From positions 496,001-560,000 of the forward strand of contig JAIVFJ010000015.1 of assembly GCA_025765615.1 (NCBI GenBank): DNA of 64,000 nucleotides, written 5' to 3'. A program made the translations under genes and the position numbers. The notes beneath the pieces were generated by a model. The model was not told the origin of the DNA and did not search any database. It saw nothing but the letters and a program-made list of their open reading frames with translations. Position 1 is the stretch's first letter, and every line of letters starts with the position of its first letter. The stretch is from Zopfochytrium polystomum. Taxonomy: Eukaryota; Chytridiomycota; Chytridiomycetes; Chytridiales; Chytridiaceae. Positions 43,772 through 54,222 of this stretch are shown here, in pieces.

Positions 43772-46317
43772 TCACTTCTTCTTGCCTCCCCCACCGCCGG
43801 TCGCAGGCTTGGTTGGAGCTGCAGCTTTCGCTGCTGGCTGCTGCTGCTTTGGCGTGGCCGTTTGCTGCTTCTGCTTCGGCGCAGCCGTCTGCTGCTGCTT
43901 CGGATCAGCCGCCTGCTTTTGCGGTGATGACTGCTTCGAGGCCGCCGGCTGCTTTCTCTCACTGCCACTCCCTGATCCTCCAACAGTTGGGCGCACAGCA
44001 GTCTGCTGCACCTTCTGGGCAGGCGCCGCCTTCGTCCCGCCGCTACTTACAGCACTGCCTCCCCCCGCACGGCCACTTCCTGTCCTTTTCACCTCGGGGG
44101 TTTTTCCCGCACTACCACCGCCACCACTATCGTTCGCTCTGGCAGGCGCCGGAGAAACTTTCCCACTACCACCGCCCCTGCTTCCGGTGCCGGCCGCGAC
44201 TTTGCCTCCGGTCGCAACTCCTCCCCTTTCTCGCGTCGTCCCTGTGCCTTTCGCCCCGCCGCCTCCTCCGCCAGCCTTGGAACCTCCAGGACCCCCTCCA
44301 CGCGTCGGTACTGTAGGTTTGCTGGCAGCCCCGGTCGCGCCGTTTCCGCGTCCACCCGTCGATGTCTTCCCAACAGTACCTCCTCCTTTGCTTACGCTAC
44401 CGCCGCCTCCCGCACCACCGCCGCGACTGGTGACTGCAGGCGCCGCCACCGCCCGCTTACCGCCAGTCCCAGTCGTGCCGACACCCGCGCCAGTTTGACT
44501 CTTGCCAACACCGCTGCCCTTGCTGCTCTTTCCACCACCTACTCCACCACCGCCGCCGCGCGTCGTCTTAGCGCCCTGGCTCCCGGCCGCCGAAGGTGTT
44601 TTGCTACCGCCGCCGCCTCCGCCGCCCTTTGCTCCTCCACCGCGCGCCGTTCCTGCCGCCGCAGCCGCCTTTCCGCTAGCTCCGGTTGTGCCGCCGGCAC
44701 GCCCACCGCCTGGAGCTTTGCCAGTGCCTCGGCCGGATTTACTTGCAGCCAAGCCTGTCGCTACCTTCCCGCCGGCACCCCCGCCTTTGCTTACGCCTCC
44801 GCCGGCCGTGCCGCCTCCTCTCGCACCACCTCCGCGCTTCGTTGGCGCCGACGCCGCCGCCGCAGCCTTGCCGTCAGTTCTGGTCGTGCCGACACGAGAA
44901 CCAGCTTGACGGGTAGTGCCAGTTCCGCCGCCCTTTCCACCACCCACCCCACTACCGCCGCCGCGCGTCGTTGCCAACATGCTTCCGGCCGCCGAAGGTG
45001 ATTTGCCGACGCCGCCGCCGGCTCCGCGTCCACCGGCCGGCGTCTTGCCATTGCTTGCGCCAGATTTGCTGCCACCGCCGCCGCCGCCTCCTCCCTTGCC
45101 ACCGCCGCCACTGCCGCCCTTCGCTCCTACGCCGGATCCGGACCCACCGCGTGACATTGCGGTCTCTGCGGTCCTTCCGCCAGTTCCGGTCACGCCGCCG
45201 GAACGCCCACCGCTTGGAACCTTGCCCGCCGCACCGTTCCCGCGTCCGCCGGTCACTGCCTTCCTGCCGGCTCCGGCGCGTTTGCTTGCGCCACCTCCGC
45301 TTTCTTTGGCGACTCCTCTCTCGCTACCCTTCGTCCCCGCCGTCTTACCGTTTGTTCCGGTCGTGACGGCGCGTCCACCAGCTTGAGCCTTGCCCACGGT
45401 GGCGGTTCCGCCGGCCTTGCTGGAGCCACCGCCCTTCCCTCCACCCACTCCAGCACCACCGCCGCGCACCGTCGTTGCCCCCTTGCGTCCTGCGGGCGAA
45501 GGTGATTTGCCGCCGGCCCCGCGTCCACCGACCGGCGTCTTGCCGTCGCTTGCGCCAGATTTGCTGCCGCCGCCCCCTGCCCTGACTCCGCCACCGCCAG
45601 CGCCCTTCGCACCGACGCCAGACCCGAGGCGCGCCGTTGCCGCCACCGCTGCCTTTCCGCCGGTTCCGTTCGTGCCGCCGGCACGCCCACCGCTTGGAGC
45701 CTTGCCAGCCGGACCCTTGCCGGCGACGCCGGCTTTGTTGGCGCGACCGCCGCCCTTTCCACTGCTCACTCCACCACCACCGCCGCGCGTTGCTGTTGCG
45801 CCAATGCTCCCGGCCGCCGAAGGTGCTTTGCCGCCGCCGGCCGGCGTCTTGGAATTGCTTCCGCCGCCACCGCCCTTCGGTCCTCCGCCCGACCCGCCGC
45901 GCGTCGTTGCCGCTGCTGCCCCCTTTCCGCCAGTTCCGGTCGTGCCGACGCCACGCCCACCGCTTGGAGTCTTGCCAGCAGCCCCGGTCGCGCCTTTTCC
46001 GCGTCCGCCTGTCGCTGCCTTCCCACCCGCACCAACAGATTTGCTTGCGTCGCCGCTGGCGCTGCTTTGGCGCCTCCTCTTGCACTTGTCTTGGTCACCG
46101 CGCCCTTATCGCTCGTTCCGGTCGTGCTGGCACGTCCACCAGCTGGAACCTTGCTCGCAGTTCCAGCCGTAATCGTCCCGCTACCTCGGGAATTGGCGTC
46201 AGCCTTTCTGTCCTTCTGTCCGCCTGCCGTCCCGTTTGCGCCCGCCGTTTTGCTCTTATTCGTATTACCCGTCTTTGCGCTGTTGCTTCGCGCGCACGCC
46301 GCCGCGCGTCGGTACAA
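43772..46317 (-). CDS. Gly-rich repeat protein (Gly/Lys/Thr/Ala), N-terminus uncertain
   Basis: The minus strand is open from about 46060 to TGA 43772 without a stop, about 760 codons. The sequence is almost entirely GGG, GK, TTRGGG, GGK and SGG patterns arranged as four or five diverged units of roughly 140-160 residues (recurring SPSAAGS, TTRGGG, GVGGGK, GTTGTGGK, VSKGGG). It ends in a Lys/Gln/Ala/Pro tail (PKQKQQTATPKQQQPA) and GGGGKKK. The N-terminal part reads in another frame (46317 down to about 46070: SAKTGNTNKSKTAGANG) and needs a one-base change; no clear ATG is seen. Strongly basic and flexible, so it may bind nucleic acid or form an extracellular matrix; there is no evidence for either. 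The opposite strand gives Pro-rich frames broken by three stops and is a shadow. Confidence 0.55.
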
Positions 46318-46480
46318 GGATCTACCGGCGCGGAACTGGAAGCCGACGAGCCTGCAAGAGCTGCTGATGGACCCGAGGTCGTCCGCTTTTGCACCTTCGA
46401 CGGTGTTCGTGTCGGAGATTTTGTTGGCTATTGGAGGATAGCAGGATTGTAGGGAACGGGAAAGGCGTCACGCATTGAGG

Positions 46481-47614
46481 TTAAAAACAACAAGATAGAG
46501 TGGTAAAGCCGCAAATCAAACCATTTCCCCAATCAATAGGCTCCATTTTGGGGACCGTTCCCTGGTCGGAGTTCGAGAATTAAGTCATCGACAGAAAGAA
46601 TGACACAAGCAACGACAACGCACAACGCCCCTTCGCAAAACTCAACTGGTTTATCGCTGGGGCTTGCATGCAATCGAATGTTGTTCGAATGAATGTCGTT
46701 GTGGGTGTAGCCGGTGTCTTTCTGCTTCTGTGCCACCTGCTCGTAGATTTTGTCGCTCAATTTAACCTTGTTGGGGTGATCTTCCGCCTTTTCGCCTTTG
46801 AGAAGGTACTTTTGCTTTGCCTCCGGCTTGTACTTTTGCTCTCTGAGCCAGTCCGTGAGCCCCTCGGTGCCGACCTTGTGTTGCACCATCTTGCCGCCCT
46901 CTGCAGAAATGAGCTGCCCGGCTGAGAGGAAGGAACGAGGGAGACGAGATGAAATGATCAGCAAAACGTACAGCCCATCAAAAACAAAATTGGTCACCTG
47001 CTTTCGTGGCCGCCACTTCATTTGGTCCCAACGGCGTCCCAGGTTTCGCCTCCTTATAGATGACGTCGTTCGACCCGTGCTTCGCATTGTAGACGTTCGA
47101 AAACGCCCCTTGCCGGTCGACTTTGTCCCCCAACTAGGGTGGCACGTCAACAAGCGGGGGAATGCAGATCAGTTAAGCAGCCAAGTGTGCCGATAAGGAT
47201 CAGCCTACTTGGACTGTCACGCCGCCAACCGTCTCGGAAGTCCCTGTCTGTTCAATTACGGAACATGTAAGCTAAGCCATGCTGTACGTGGCGGAGCAGG
47301 GAACAAACTCGTCTCACTTTCGACGGTCCAGAGTCGCCGTCAGACGAGCCCAAACTCATCGGGCCGAGATCAAAGCCGCTTCCACCGCTGGAGCCCGAGG
47401 CGGCAAGCGCGCCAGTATGGATGCAGCCTGGAGTGGCGATCGGGAGCATAGCAGGGAGCGCAGCGATAAGGAGCAGGGCGCGCACAACGAAGCGGAGGGT
47501 GAAGGCGTGCTGCTGACGCGGAGAGGGAAGGCGCCGGCAGGCAACGGCGTTGCAGCCGCCGTCGACGCCGTCGTTGTAGCTGTGATGGGCGGCAGCTGCA
47601 GCGGGCTGAGCCAT
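46481..47614 (-). CDS. secreted protein-kinase-like protein, copy 2 (complete model)
   Basis: Five exons on the minus strand: 47318-47614, 47209-47247, 46998-47133, 46647-46921, 46481-46561. The product is about 275 residues. A signal or anchor helix (VRALLLIAALPAMLPIA) follows ~42 N-terminal residues and is followed by a Gly/Ser linker. The kinase-like core has a glycine loop (RQGAFSNVY), VIYK with the beta-3 lysine, NEVAATKA (alpha-C region), a catalytic loop YTHNDIHSNNIRL with HND in place of HRD and the Asn in its usual place, and PIDWGNG in place of the DFG motif. It then ends after ten more residues, so the activation segment and most of the C-lobe are missing. Ending exon 4 at CCA/GTTGAG and starting exon 5 at CCAG/GGA is what recovers IDWG. 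If secreted, substrates would be in the wall or the environment. No named family was assigned. Confidence 0.65.
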
Positions 47615-47674
47615 TCGTTCGTTCGACGGAGTAGTCTGCTGGCTGTACGAGCAGACGCGGAGAGATTCTGTTTT

Positions 47675-47705
<31 letters not shown>

Positions 47706-48321
47706 CTCTCGCGAAAGAATTATTTCCTAAACCCTCCCTCCGACTCCCAGTCCGACAGACACGGGAGTCAGACCCGAGACGCTGCGGAGGATGACACGGA
47801 TGCTGACCACAAAGGACCGCAGATCCACAGACTGGCTGCCGGAGAGACACAGTGCCGCATGACAGACACGCAGGGAAATATGGTCTCAGCCAAGGTTGCC
47901 AGTATTTTAGTTGTTCCTGGTAAATATCAATGTCGCACAAGGTGGCTCACACATTGGGACTGATTGCGGAGCTATCATCACTGCGCGTTTCCCCAAAACC
48001 ATTGGTTTTGGAAATCAGGGCGTTTCTTGTGATGTTGCAATAATTAAGTCGCGCCGAGCGCTCAGCAAAACGTAACTAGAACGGCAGCAATCTTTATCTG
48101 TTTCAAGTTCTCTTCTTCACAATGGGTCATCCTTGTAACAAGGCCAGCCCGCCACAGATTCGCTGAACCTCCCAGCACAGAGCGAAACAAAACAAAGAAA
48201 ACAAAAAACGAAGTGGCGAAGTCAGGCGAATCCGCCGTGGACGGGCGCTTGTATCAAAGCCGGGTTTTCTTGCTCCGCTTCTTTCTCTTGGATGGAAGCG
48301 ATGAGTAACCACACTACCAGG
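47615..48321. other. intergenic, no gene seen
   Basis: Holds a long T tract (about 47678-47705), matching A/T tracts elsewhere in the window. It is otherwise without a coherent frame. Confidence 0.45.
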
Positions 48322-48600
48322 ACTACGCGGACCACCTAAATATACCTTACGTCGAAGTGAGCGCCAAGACGGGGGAGAACGCGGATCAGCCGTTCATGAA
48401 GCTCGTCGAGATGATTTTGGACCGGTAGGGTTTATACGCTCGTGCCAACAGCACCATCGGCTATCAACCAAGGGTCGCCGCGGGGGCGAGTACCGGTAAG
48501 AGCAGGAAGTGACTCGGATGAACGATTGCACTGAGGGGTGCAGATTCCAAGCAATGGGTGCTGGACAGGGTAGCTGTAGGCTGTGGGAGGAAGTCATTGC
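48322..48600 (+). pseudogene. Rab-like pseudogene (last two exons and intron)
   Basis: The stretch 48322-48428 reads DYADHLNIPYVEVSAKTGEN, nearly identical to exon 4 of the Rab-like gene (50302-50405). After an intron-sized gap, 48471-48570 matches exon 5, but with TGA inside the frame. Because the intron position and flanks are also copied, this is a DNA duplication and not a processed copy. No upstream exons were found. Confidence 0.85.
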
Positions 48601-48797
48601 CTGCGGGGCATGGTGGGGCGAGAGGACAATGAGAAGCAAAGAGGATGAATAAATAGAACGTCATTGGTCAATATAGCTTGCTTTGCTCAGCAACACACTG
48701 CAACATTTGTGTAATGACGCGAAACTCAAAGATAGATCGAAATGAAAACAAATAACGTTAGGCAAACGTAGTTGACCCCACACAATCCACCAGGATG

Positions 48798-48868
48798 TGC
48801 GTCAGCCGGGAATCGAACCCGGGGCCGCTGCGTGGGAGGCAGCGATTTTGCCACTAAACTACTAACGC
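48798..48868 (-). tRNA. trnG(ccc): tRNA-Gly, anticodon CCC
   Basis: The minus strand folds as a full cloverleaf of 71 nt: acceptor GCGTTAG with CTGACGC plus A, T arm CCGGG-TTCGATT-CCCGG, and an anticodon stem GCTGC/GCAGC enclosing CTCCCAC (anticodon CCC, codon GGG). No intron. The two promoter boxes are intact. Confidence 0.95.
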
Positions 48869-48929
48869 AGGTGGAGGACGAGACACTTTTTAATAGTATC
48901 AATGGATAGCCCATGTTAAGAGGGCTTAC

Positions 48930-49500
48930 TTGGTGGAATGCTTGAGCGGTGCAGACCTCACGTGTTTTCGGGTACATTCTTCGAGCGCCGGACCGGTTGA
49001 AAGGGGTCAGTTTGTCGAAAGTACGATGCGGAGCAAAATGGTGCGCGCTGAAGATAGGCGACAACGGCTGGGACGAAAAAGGTCAGCCGCTGTTGGATCT
49101 GGCGTTGACAAGCCCCGCGGGCTTAGGACTATTCGTCATCCGAAATTCCGGGTTGGGAAAATATTCGACTCCAATGAAGAAGTCTTGCCTTCCAGCGTCC
49201 AGTAACAGACTCCGTTTATTTTTTTGGACTACGTGCAAAGCTTGGGGCACAACGAGAATTGTCAAGTTCTTCCTCGGGAGAAGTGCTACGAAGATGGGAG
49301 AACCCGCGCAAACGAAAACAATCATCATTTTGGTGACTCTCAAGTGGAGGGTCAGTTCATTCTCACCGGCCGTCCTCAGCTTTGCCATTGTTCGAAAGAT
49401 GCGAAGTATGCGTCGAGCCTTGTCTGAAAGCAGAGCAGTATGGTGACGGTGATCAACAAACACGGAGAAAATTGCATTTTCGGTTGGTGGGCATAACCCG
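48930..49500 (+). other. ambiguous region, possible exons not resolved
   Basis: Frames near 48950-49200 and 49210-49430 read somewhat like protein (LDLALTSPAGLGLFVIRNSG; FGDSQVEGQFILTG), but no start or complete splice structure could be supported. The region may hold remains of a duplicated gene. Confidence 0.25.
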
Positions 49501-49561
49501 TAACTGAGCCACCCACACGCAAGCCGACAAAAAAGGTGGCGAAGCTGTCGTCGACCCGAGC

Positions 49562-50580
49562 ATGTTTCAAAGCCGCTCGTGAGCCCCACGTTCACGCATC
49601 AACAAGCTCTCACCATCGTCTCCCTCCCTCCTCCCTATCCCCTACCTCCCCGCCCGCCTCGCCCTCCAGCGACCCCACACCATCACAACCACCCCGCCAC
49701 CGCAACGACCGGATCGACATCCTCGTCCTCGGCGACCGGCGCTCGGGGCGCACACACCTATCGACGCGGTTCGTGTACGGGGTCTTTGCGGGGCGGCGGT
49801 ACGACAAGGCCGGGTTGGATTTCTACTACAAGCAGGTGGCGGTGGAGCGGCCGGCGGGGACGGTGTGGCGGGTGGGGCTGCATATCGTGAGCATTGTTTC
49901 TTTTGCTGTGTTGTCGGGCCGCCCCCCTAAAACGATCTGCCCCCCACCCACCCCGCAAGTACCCGCCTGTCGGCCCGTTCGGGATCACGCCGCCTGTCCT
50001 CTACCGGCGGGCGGACGGGGTGGTCTTCGTGTTCGACACGACGAGCCGGGCGAGCCTGGATAGGTTGTCCGTGCACGTGCAAGAGCTTGCGCAGCACGCG
50101 GCGGGCGACGTGCGCAAGGTGCTGGTGGGAAGCAAGGCGGATCTAGAGGAGCGCGAGGTGGCGCGGGAGGAGGCGCAGGTTTGCGTCTATTTCTTGTTTA
50201 TCTTTTGTGGGGGGTGTGTGTGGTGGACATTCAAGCACCATACCGTGGTGCTCTCTGATTCTCTGTTGCTCCCGCGCTCACGACTGCGACGGTTATCAAA
50301 GGACTACGCGGACCGCTTGAACATACCGTACTTTGAAGTGAGCGCCAAGACGGGGGAGAACGTGGACCAGCCGTTTATAACGCTCGTCGAGATGATTGTG
50401 GACCGGTAAGAGTCTTACAGATCTCGCACACCGCAACGCTCCCTATTTTCGCCAACAACTTCTTCAATCCACCAAAGGATCGCCGCGGGCGCGAGCGCCG
50501 GCAACGAGCGGGACGTGATTCGGTTGAACGATTGCACCGAGCCCGAGCAGATTCCGAGGAGTGGATGCTGGGGAGGGTAG
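49562..50580 (+). CDS. divergent Rab-like small GTPase
   Basis: Five exons: 49562-49578, 49670-49886, 49960-50178, 50302-50405, 50478-50580. Exon 1 is only 17 nt but supplies ATG and a split Ser codon. The fold is Rab/Ras: DILVLGDRRSGRT (P-loop; Lys of GKT replaced by Arg), RADGVVFVFDTTSRASLD, VLVGSKADLEE (usual NKxD is SKAD), and EVSAKTGEN (G5). The switch II signature WDTAGQE is absent, replaced by IYPPVGPFG. The C-terminus, SGCWGG, lacks a normal CC or CxC prenylation end. Nucleotide binding and membrane attachment are therefore doubtful. It may be a GTPase-derived regulator. Exons 4 and 5 are duplicated as a pseudogene at 48322. Confidence 0.75.
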
Positions 50581-50739
50581 CCCGCCATCTGCGGCAACAG
50601 AGATTTGTTTCTATTTCGTCGTCGACAGAAAGACAGGGAAAGGTGCAGGGAAACGGACCAAAAAGAAACGTAAAGAACCAACGAACGGAAACGGGTTATT
50701 CGCACCAACCGGGGGGGTGGTCATCCATTCTACACACAC

Positions 50740-51315
50740 TCAAGGCCTCACTCCGCACGTCTGATACAACGACACGGCGACGCCATAAACCACAATCAGC
50801 ACCCACGGCGCCGCGATCCTGCTCCACAGCCTGAACCCACCCAGCCACAAACTCTTCACCCACCAAACGTCGATAACGGCATGGACGAGTGCCCACGGCA
50901 GCGCGACGGCGGCGGCAAGGGCCGTGTACGCAATCAAAGGCTGCGGGGGGTCGACGCACTCGAGCATGGCGAGGCAGCCGCGGAGGAGCGGGATGGCGAA
51001 GACGGGGAGGAGGAGGCAGGCGGCGGAGTAGACGAGGATGAGGGTCCAGCGGGCGGTGAGGTGGACGAAGTGGCGGTCGTGGTTGTCGTGGTCGTGGTTG
51101 TGGTCGTGGTTGTGGTCGTGGTTGTCGTGTGGGTGGGTGCGGTCGTGGTCGTGGTCGTGGTGGGCGGATTCGCCGCCGTCGGCGGGGTCGGCCGGGTGAT
51201 GGGTGTAGGTGGGGTACGGTTGGTGGTGGTTTGCGCGAGCCGTGGTGGCCGCGGGCGCGGGAGGCGCGCCGCCTAGCAGCGGGGTGGTCTGGGAGGGTTG
51301 TTCGTCATGGGCCAT
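50740..51315 (-). CDS. four-helix membrane protein with His/Asp-rich N-terminus, copy A
   Basis: A single exon of 191 residues from ATG 51315. The N-terminal third is His/Asp/Asn-rich (repeats of HDHDHD, NHDHNHDH), which could bind divalent metal. Four hydrophobic segments follow (TLILVYSAACLLLPVFAIP; IAYTALAAAVALPWALVH; near VWWVKSLWLGG; WVLIVVYGVAVSLY). ARWTLILVY and FRLWSRIAAPW are shared with the neighbouring gene 51482-52048. No transporter signature is seen. The His-rich cytosolic or luminal tail recalls zinc transporters, but the helices do not match them. Function unknown. Confidence 0.7.
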   Translation of the reverse strand: MAHDEQPSQTTPLLGGAPPAPAATTARANHHQPYPTYTHHPADPADGGESAHHDHDHDRTHPHDNHDHNHDHNHDHDNHDRHFVHLTARWTLILVYSAACLLLPVFAIPLLRGCLAMLECVDPPQPLIAYTALAAAVALPWALVHAVIDVWWVKSLWLGGFRLWSRIAAPWVLIVVYGVAVSLYQTCGVRP

Positions 51316-51481
51316 CGTCGTCGGCGGAAGCGTTATTTAAGATGGTCGATCTCGTGCAGGGGCAGTGGTGGCTGAAGCACAACAACAACGACCACGAGGG
51401 GCGGCGGTCAAAGGATTTGGGAGCAAACTGATAAGGTCCGTTTTGTATTTTTGTGCTGCTAACTCAACAGCCCCTCGACAA

Positions 51482-52048
51482 TCAGCACCGTTCCGGCCTC
51501 CCCGCGACTTTGGCGGTCGCCACATACATCAGCAAGGCCCACCAAGGCGCGGCGACCCAGGCGGCGACCCTCCAAGCGGCCCAACCGCTCGCGTCCCTCT
51601 GGACGCGCCAGGCGGCGACGACGGCGGCGACAAGTGCGACGGGGAAGGCGTAGAGCGAGAGGGCGGCGAGCCAGGGGCCGAGGCCGCGCGGGGCGTCAAA
51701 GGGCCGGCAGACGACGGCCTGGATTGCAAAGAGGATGAAGGGCGGGGCGCAGAGGAGGGCGGCGGCGTGGACGTGCAGGACGGTCCAGCGGGCGACGGGG
51801 CTGAAGGCGAGTTTGTCGCGCGGGTGGGTGGAGAGGTCCAGGTCGTCGTCGTCGTCGTCGTCGAGGTCGTTAGGGTCGGTCAATGCGGATGTTGAGGCAG
51901 GGCCGGCGGCGGCGGCGTCGGCGGCGTTGGCGGTGCTGTGGTGGCGGCGGCGGTAGTCGTCATTGCCGTTGTCGTTGAGTAGAAGTGGCTCCGCCTCCTC
52001 CTCGGGCGGGTGGCGGTGGTTGTGAGAAGGGCCACTGGTGCTGGCCAT
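51482..52048 (-). CDS. four-helix membrane protein, tandem paralogue B
   Basis: A single exon of 188 residues from ATG 52048. It starts with a hydrophilic region including SGPSHNHRHPPEEEAEPLL, poly-Ala and a run of Asp. The four membrane segments align with copy A (ARWTVLHVHAAALLCAPP; LAALSLYAFPVALVAAVVAA; WRVAAWVAAPWWALLMY). The His repeats of copy A are replaced by acidic residues, so metal binding, if any, has changed. Both genes point the same way and are 166 nt apart, fitting a tandem duplication. Confidence 0.7.
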   Translation of the reverse strand: MASTSGPSHNHRHPPEEEAEPLLLNDNGNDDYRRRHHSTANAADAAAAGPASTSALTDPNDLDDDDDDDLDLSTHPRDKLAFSPVARWTVLHVHAAALLCAPPFILFAIQAVVCRPFDAPRGLGPWLAALSLYAFPVALVAAVVAAWRVQRDASGWAAWRVAAWVAAPWWALLMYVATAKVAGRPERC

Positions 52049-53086
52049 GAGTGAACCTATATATTTAAATTTTTTTTTTTTTTTTTTTTGTTTGTCTTCC
52101 CTTCTTCTTGGAAACTCGACGGCTGCCCTTTCTCGCCTTCCGCTCCTTCCGCCCGGATGACTCGACAGAAATCGTGGGCTGTTTGTTAATGCGGGGGCAC
52201 ACAGACAGACACATCATCATCGGTCAGGTTTTTTTCTTCTTTTTTTTTTCTGTAAATATAACTTCATGTTTTTGTTCTCTCCAGTTGTCCTCAACAAGTA
52301 AACTTTCCCTGGGCAAGGCAAGAAAGAATGAAAAAGGTCTCGTGTGTTGCAAGGATGGCAGCAAACACACAATCAAGAGAACAGTACCTGCACAGCGATT
52401 GGTGGATGACGAAGTTACCCCCCTGGGCAAACACGCGTCCATCGTGCCCCCGCCGCCAGACGCTTCCTTTCATCTGCGAGCAGAAGGCTCAGCAACCAAG
52501 CCTTTGCAGCCGTGCTGGTAGCGCTGACAGTGGTAAGCAGGACGGCGAGTATTCAGCCATTTCGACTTTCACAAGCCTCCAGACCCTCCCGCCTTTTTTC
52601 CCCCGCGTCTGTTACCCAACTCCCTCTTACCTCGACAACCTTCACACCACGCACAAACACACCATTCGGGGGGAAAAAAAAGCGACACGCGCGCAGGTGA
52701 TCTGCTTCTGCAAGCAGATCGACAAGATTGAGTGCAAGCATATGGTGTGTTTGAAGTGGCTCGTGCCAACCATTTACGTTTTCGGGTTGCACGAACGGGG
52801 GGATCTCGTTGCGGGGTCGGAGGCTAGGTCCACATCGCTTCGTGGGTCTGAGGATTGTTGTACCGCTTTTAACCAGCTGAGATATTCCGCTCAACCAGCA
52901 GAGATGGAGAAGCCGGCAGTGCGTTTTCTTTTCTTCTGTTTTATTTTTTGTATGCATGTGCAGGAGGAAAATCAAAGAAGAAATTTTTCAGAGAGACAAA
53001 GCCAGGGAATCATTCATCACATTATCATTGCCGACGGAGAAAAAAAACAGAGATAGACAGACAGACAGACAGACACACACACTGTC
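52049..53086. other. intergenic region, no gene seen
   Basis: T-rich runs near 52068-52090 and 52230-52250, a GACA repeat at about 53057-53080, and no coherent frame. Part of it may be leader sequence for the following gene. Confidence 0.4.
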
Positions 53087-54222
53087 CAGAGCTCTGATGT
53101 TCCTCGCACGTCGACGGGAACCACGTCGACTGGAACCTCGGACGTTCCTCCTCCGTCGACCGCAACGTCCGAAACTCCACCCACGTCGACGGCAACTACT
53201 GCTGTTCCTCCGCCATCGACTGGAACGTCGCAGAGTCCATCCACGTCGACGGCAAGCTCCGAAGTTCCTCCCACATCGACCGGAACGTCCGAGATTCCAC
53301 CAACTTCGGCTGCAAGTTCACCTACGATCACGAGTCCGCCCACAACGATGACGACAAGTCCCACAAGCACTCCTTCGACTACAAGCACCCCACAAGCACT
53401 CCGACGACAGCAAGTACACCCACGACCAGTTCGCCGACCGCGAGCGCTTCCACGGCGACAAGTTTACCAATGAGTCCGCCCACAGCGACGATGACAGCAA
53501 GCACTCCGACGACGACCAGCAGCGGGAACGGCGGCATAGTGGTGACGGAAAAGACGCAGATAGTCAGCACGGTGCCGATAGACGGCACCCAGTCGTTAAT
53601 TCTAATCACCTCAACAAGGCTCATCACCATCACGCCCACGACGACCGCCACAGCCTCGACTTCCTGTCGTCCATCAAGTCGCCCGCAACAGCTTCCCGCT
53701 CTAAAGCAATGTTAGCGTCCGCATCGAAATCCTCTCCCAATACCACTTTCAGTTGCCCAACAAAGTGGAATGGCTACCGCCACCAGGGACTAAAAGGTAT
53801 AAAATGGAAACTTTCGCCCCCCCCTGTATCTATGAACTAATCTGCTTCGGTTTTGCTCAGATATGATCGGACGTTGCAAGTCAATTTACATGTCGATTGA
53901 CTACCTTACGTTCCTTAACAACTACAGAGCTTACAACGTCAGCAACACTGACGCGTTCTTCTCAGCCATCAAGGTGACTTCCCTCCCGGTCAAAAATTTA
54001 ACCTTATTTACAATGCGCACAATGTTTTACCCACAGGCGTCCGGAATTCCCAACATCTCAAAAGCCCACTCGGACGATGTTTGCAAGACCTTCACCGGCT
54101 TTGACCAGGACGCCGACGTCACACAATCTCTAATCGACCTCCTTGCGCTTCTCAAGAACTGTGACCACGTCGCTCTCAACCAGTGGTTCTACACTTACAT
54201 CGAGGATATCCTTGCCCAGTAG
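53087..54222 (+). CDS. low-complexity secreted-type protein with a ~130-residue C-terminal domain (N-terminus unresolved)
   Basis: The 3' part is clear: exons ending 53796, 53861-53973 and 54037-54222, with a CTAAT branch in the first intron. It encodes CPTKWNGYRHQGLK, DMIGRCKSIYMSIDYLTFLN, NVSNTDAFFSAIK and a helical end (TQSLIDLLALLKNCDHVALN). Upstream, two overlapping frames are open over ~600 nt. One is mucin-like (TSTGTSDVPPPSTATSETPP), the other His/Asp/Ser-rich (SAHSDDDSKHSDDDQQRER). Both need one extra base at the four-C run near 53388-53391. The second frame joins the C-terminal exon directly and has C/G-rich third positions; the first has the look of a cell-wall stalk. No ATG or signal peptide is fixed. 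Family unknown. Confidence 0.45.

Noticed and set aside
43782..46172. Long Pro-rich frames on the plus strand
   Set aside because: They are interrupted by three stops at repeat spacing, whereas the minus strand is open throughout; they are the complement of a Gly-rich coding region.
46067..46441. Plus-strand frame with a hydrophobic segment and a polar tail
   Set aside because: It continues from the Pro-rich shadow frames and has no ATG; it could be a real 3' exon but there is no supporting gene model.
53017..53651. Val/Gly-rich minus-strand frames
   Set aside because: They are the complement of the Thr/Ser/Pro repeats and lack starts or splice sites.
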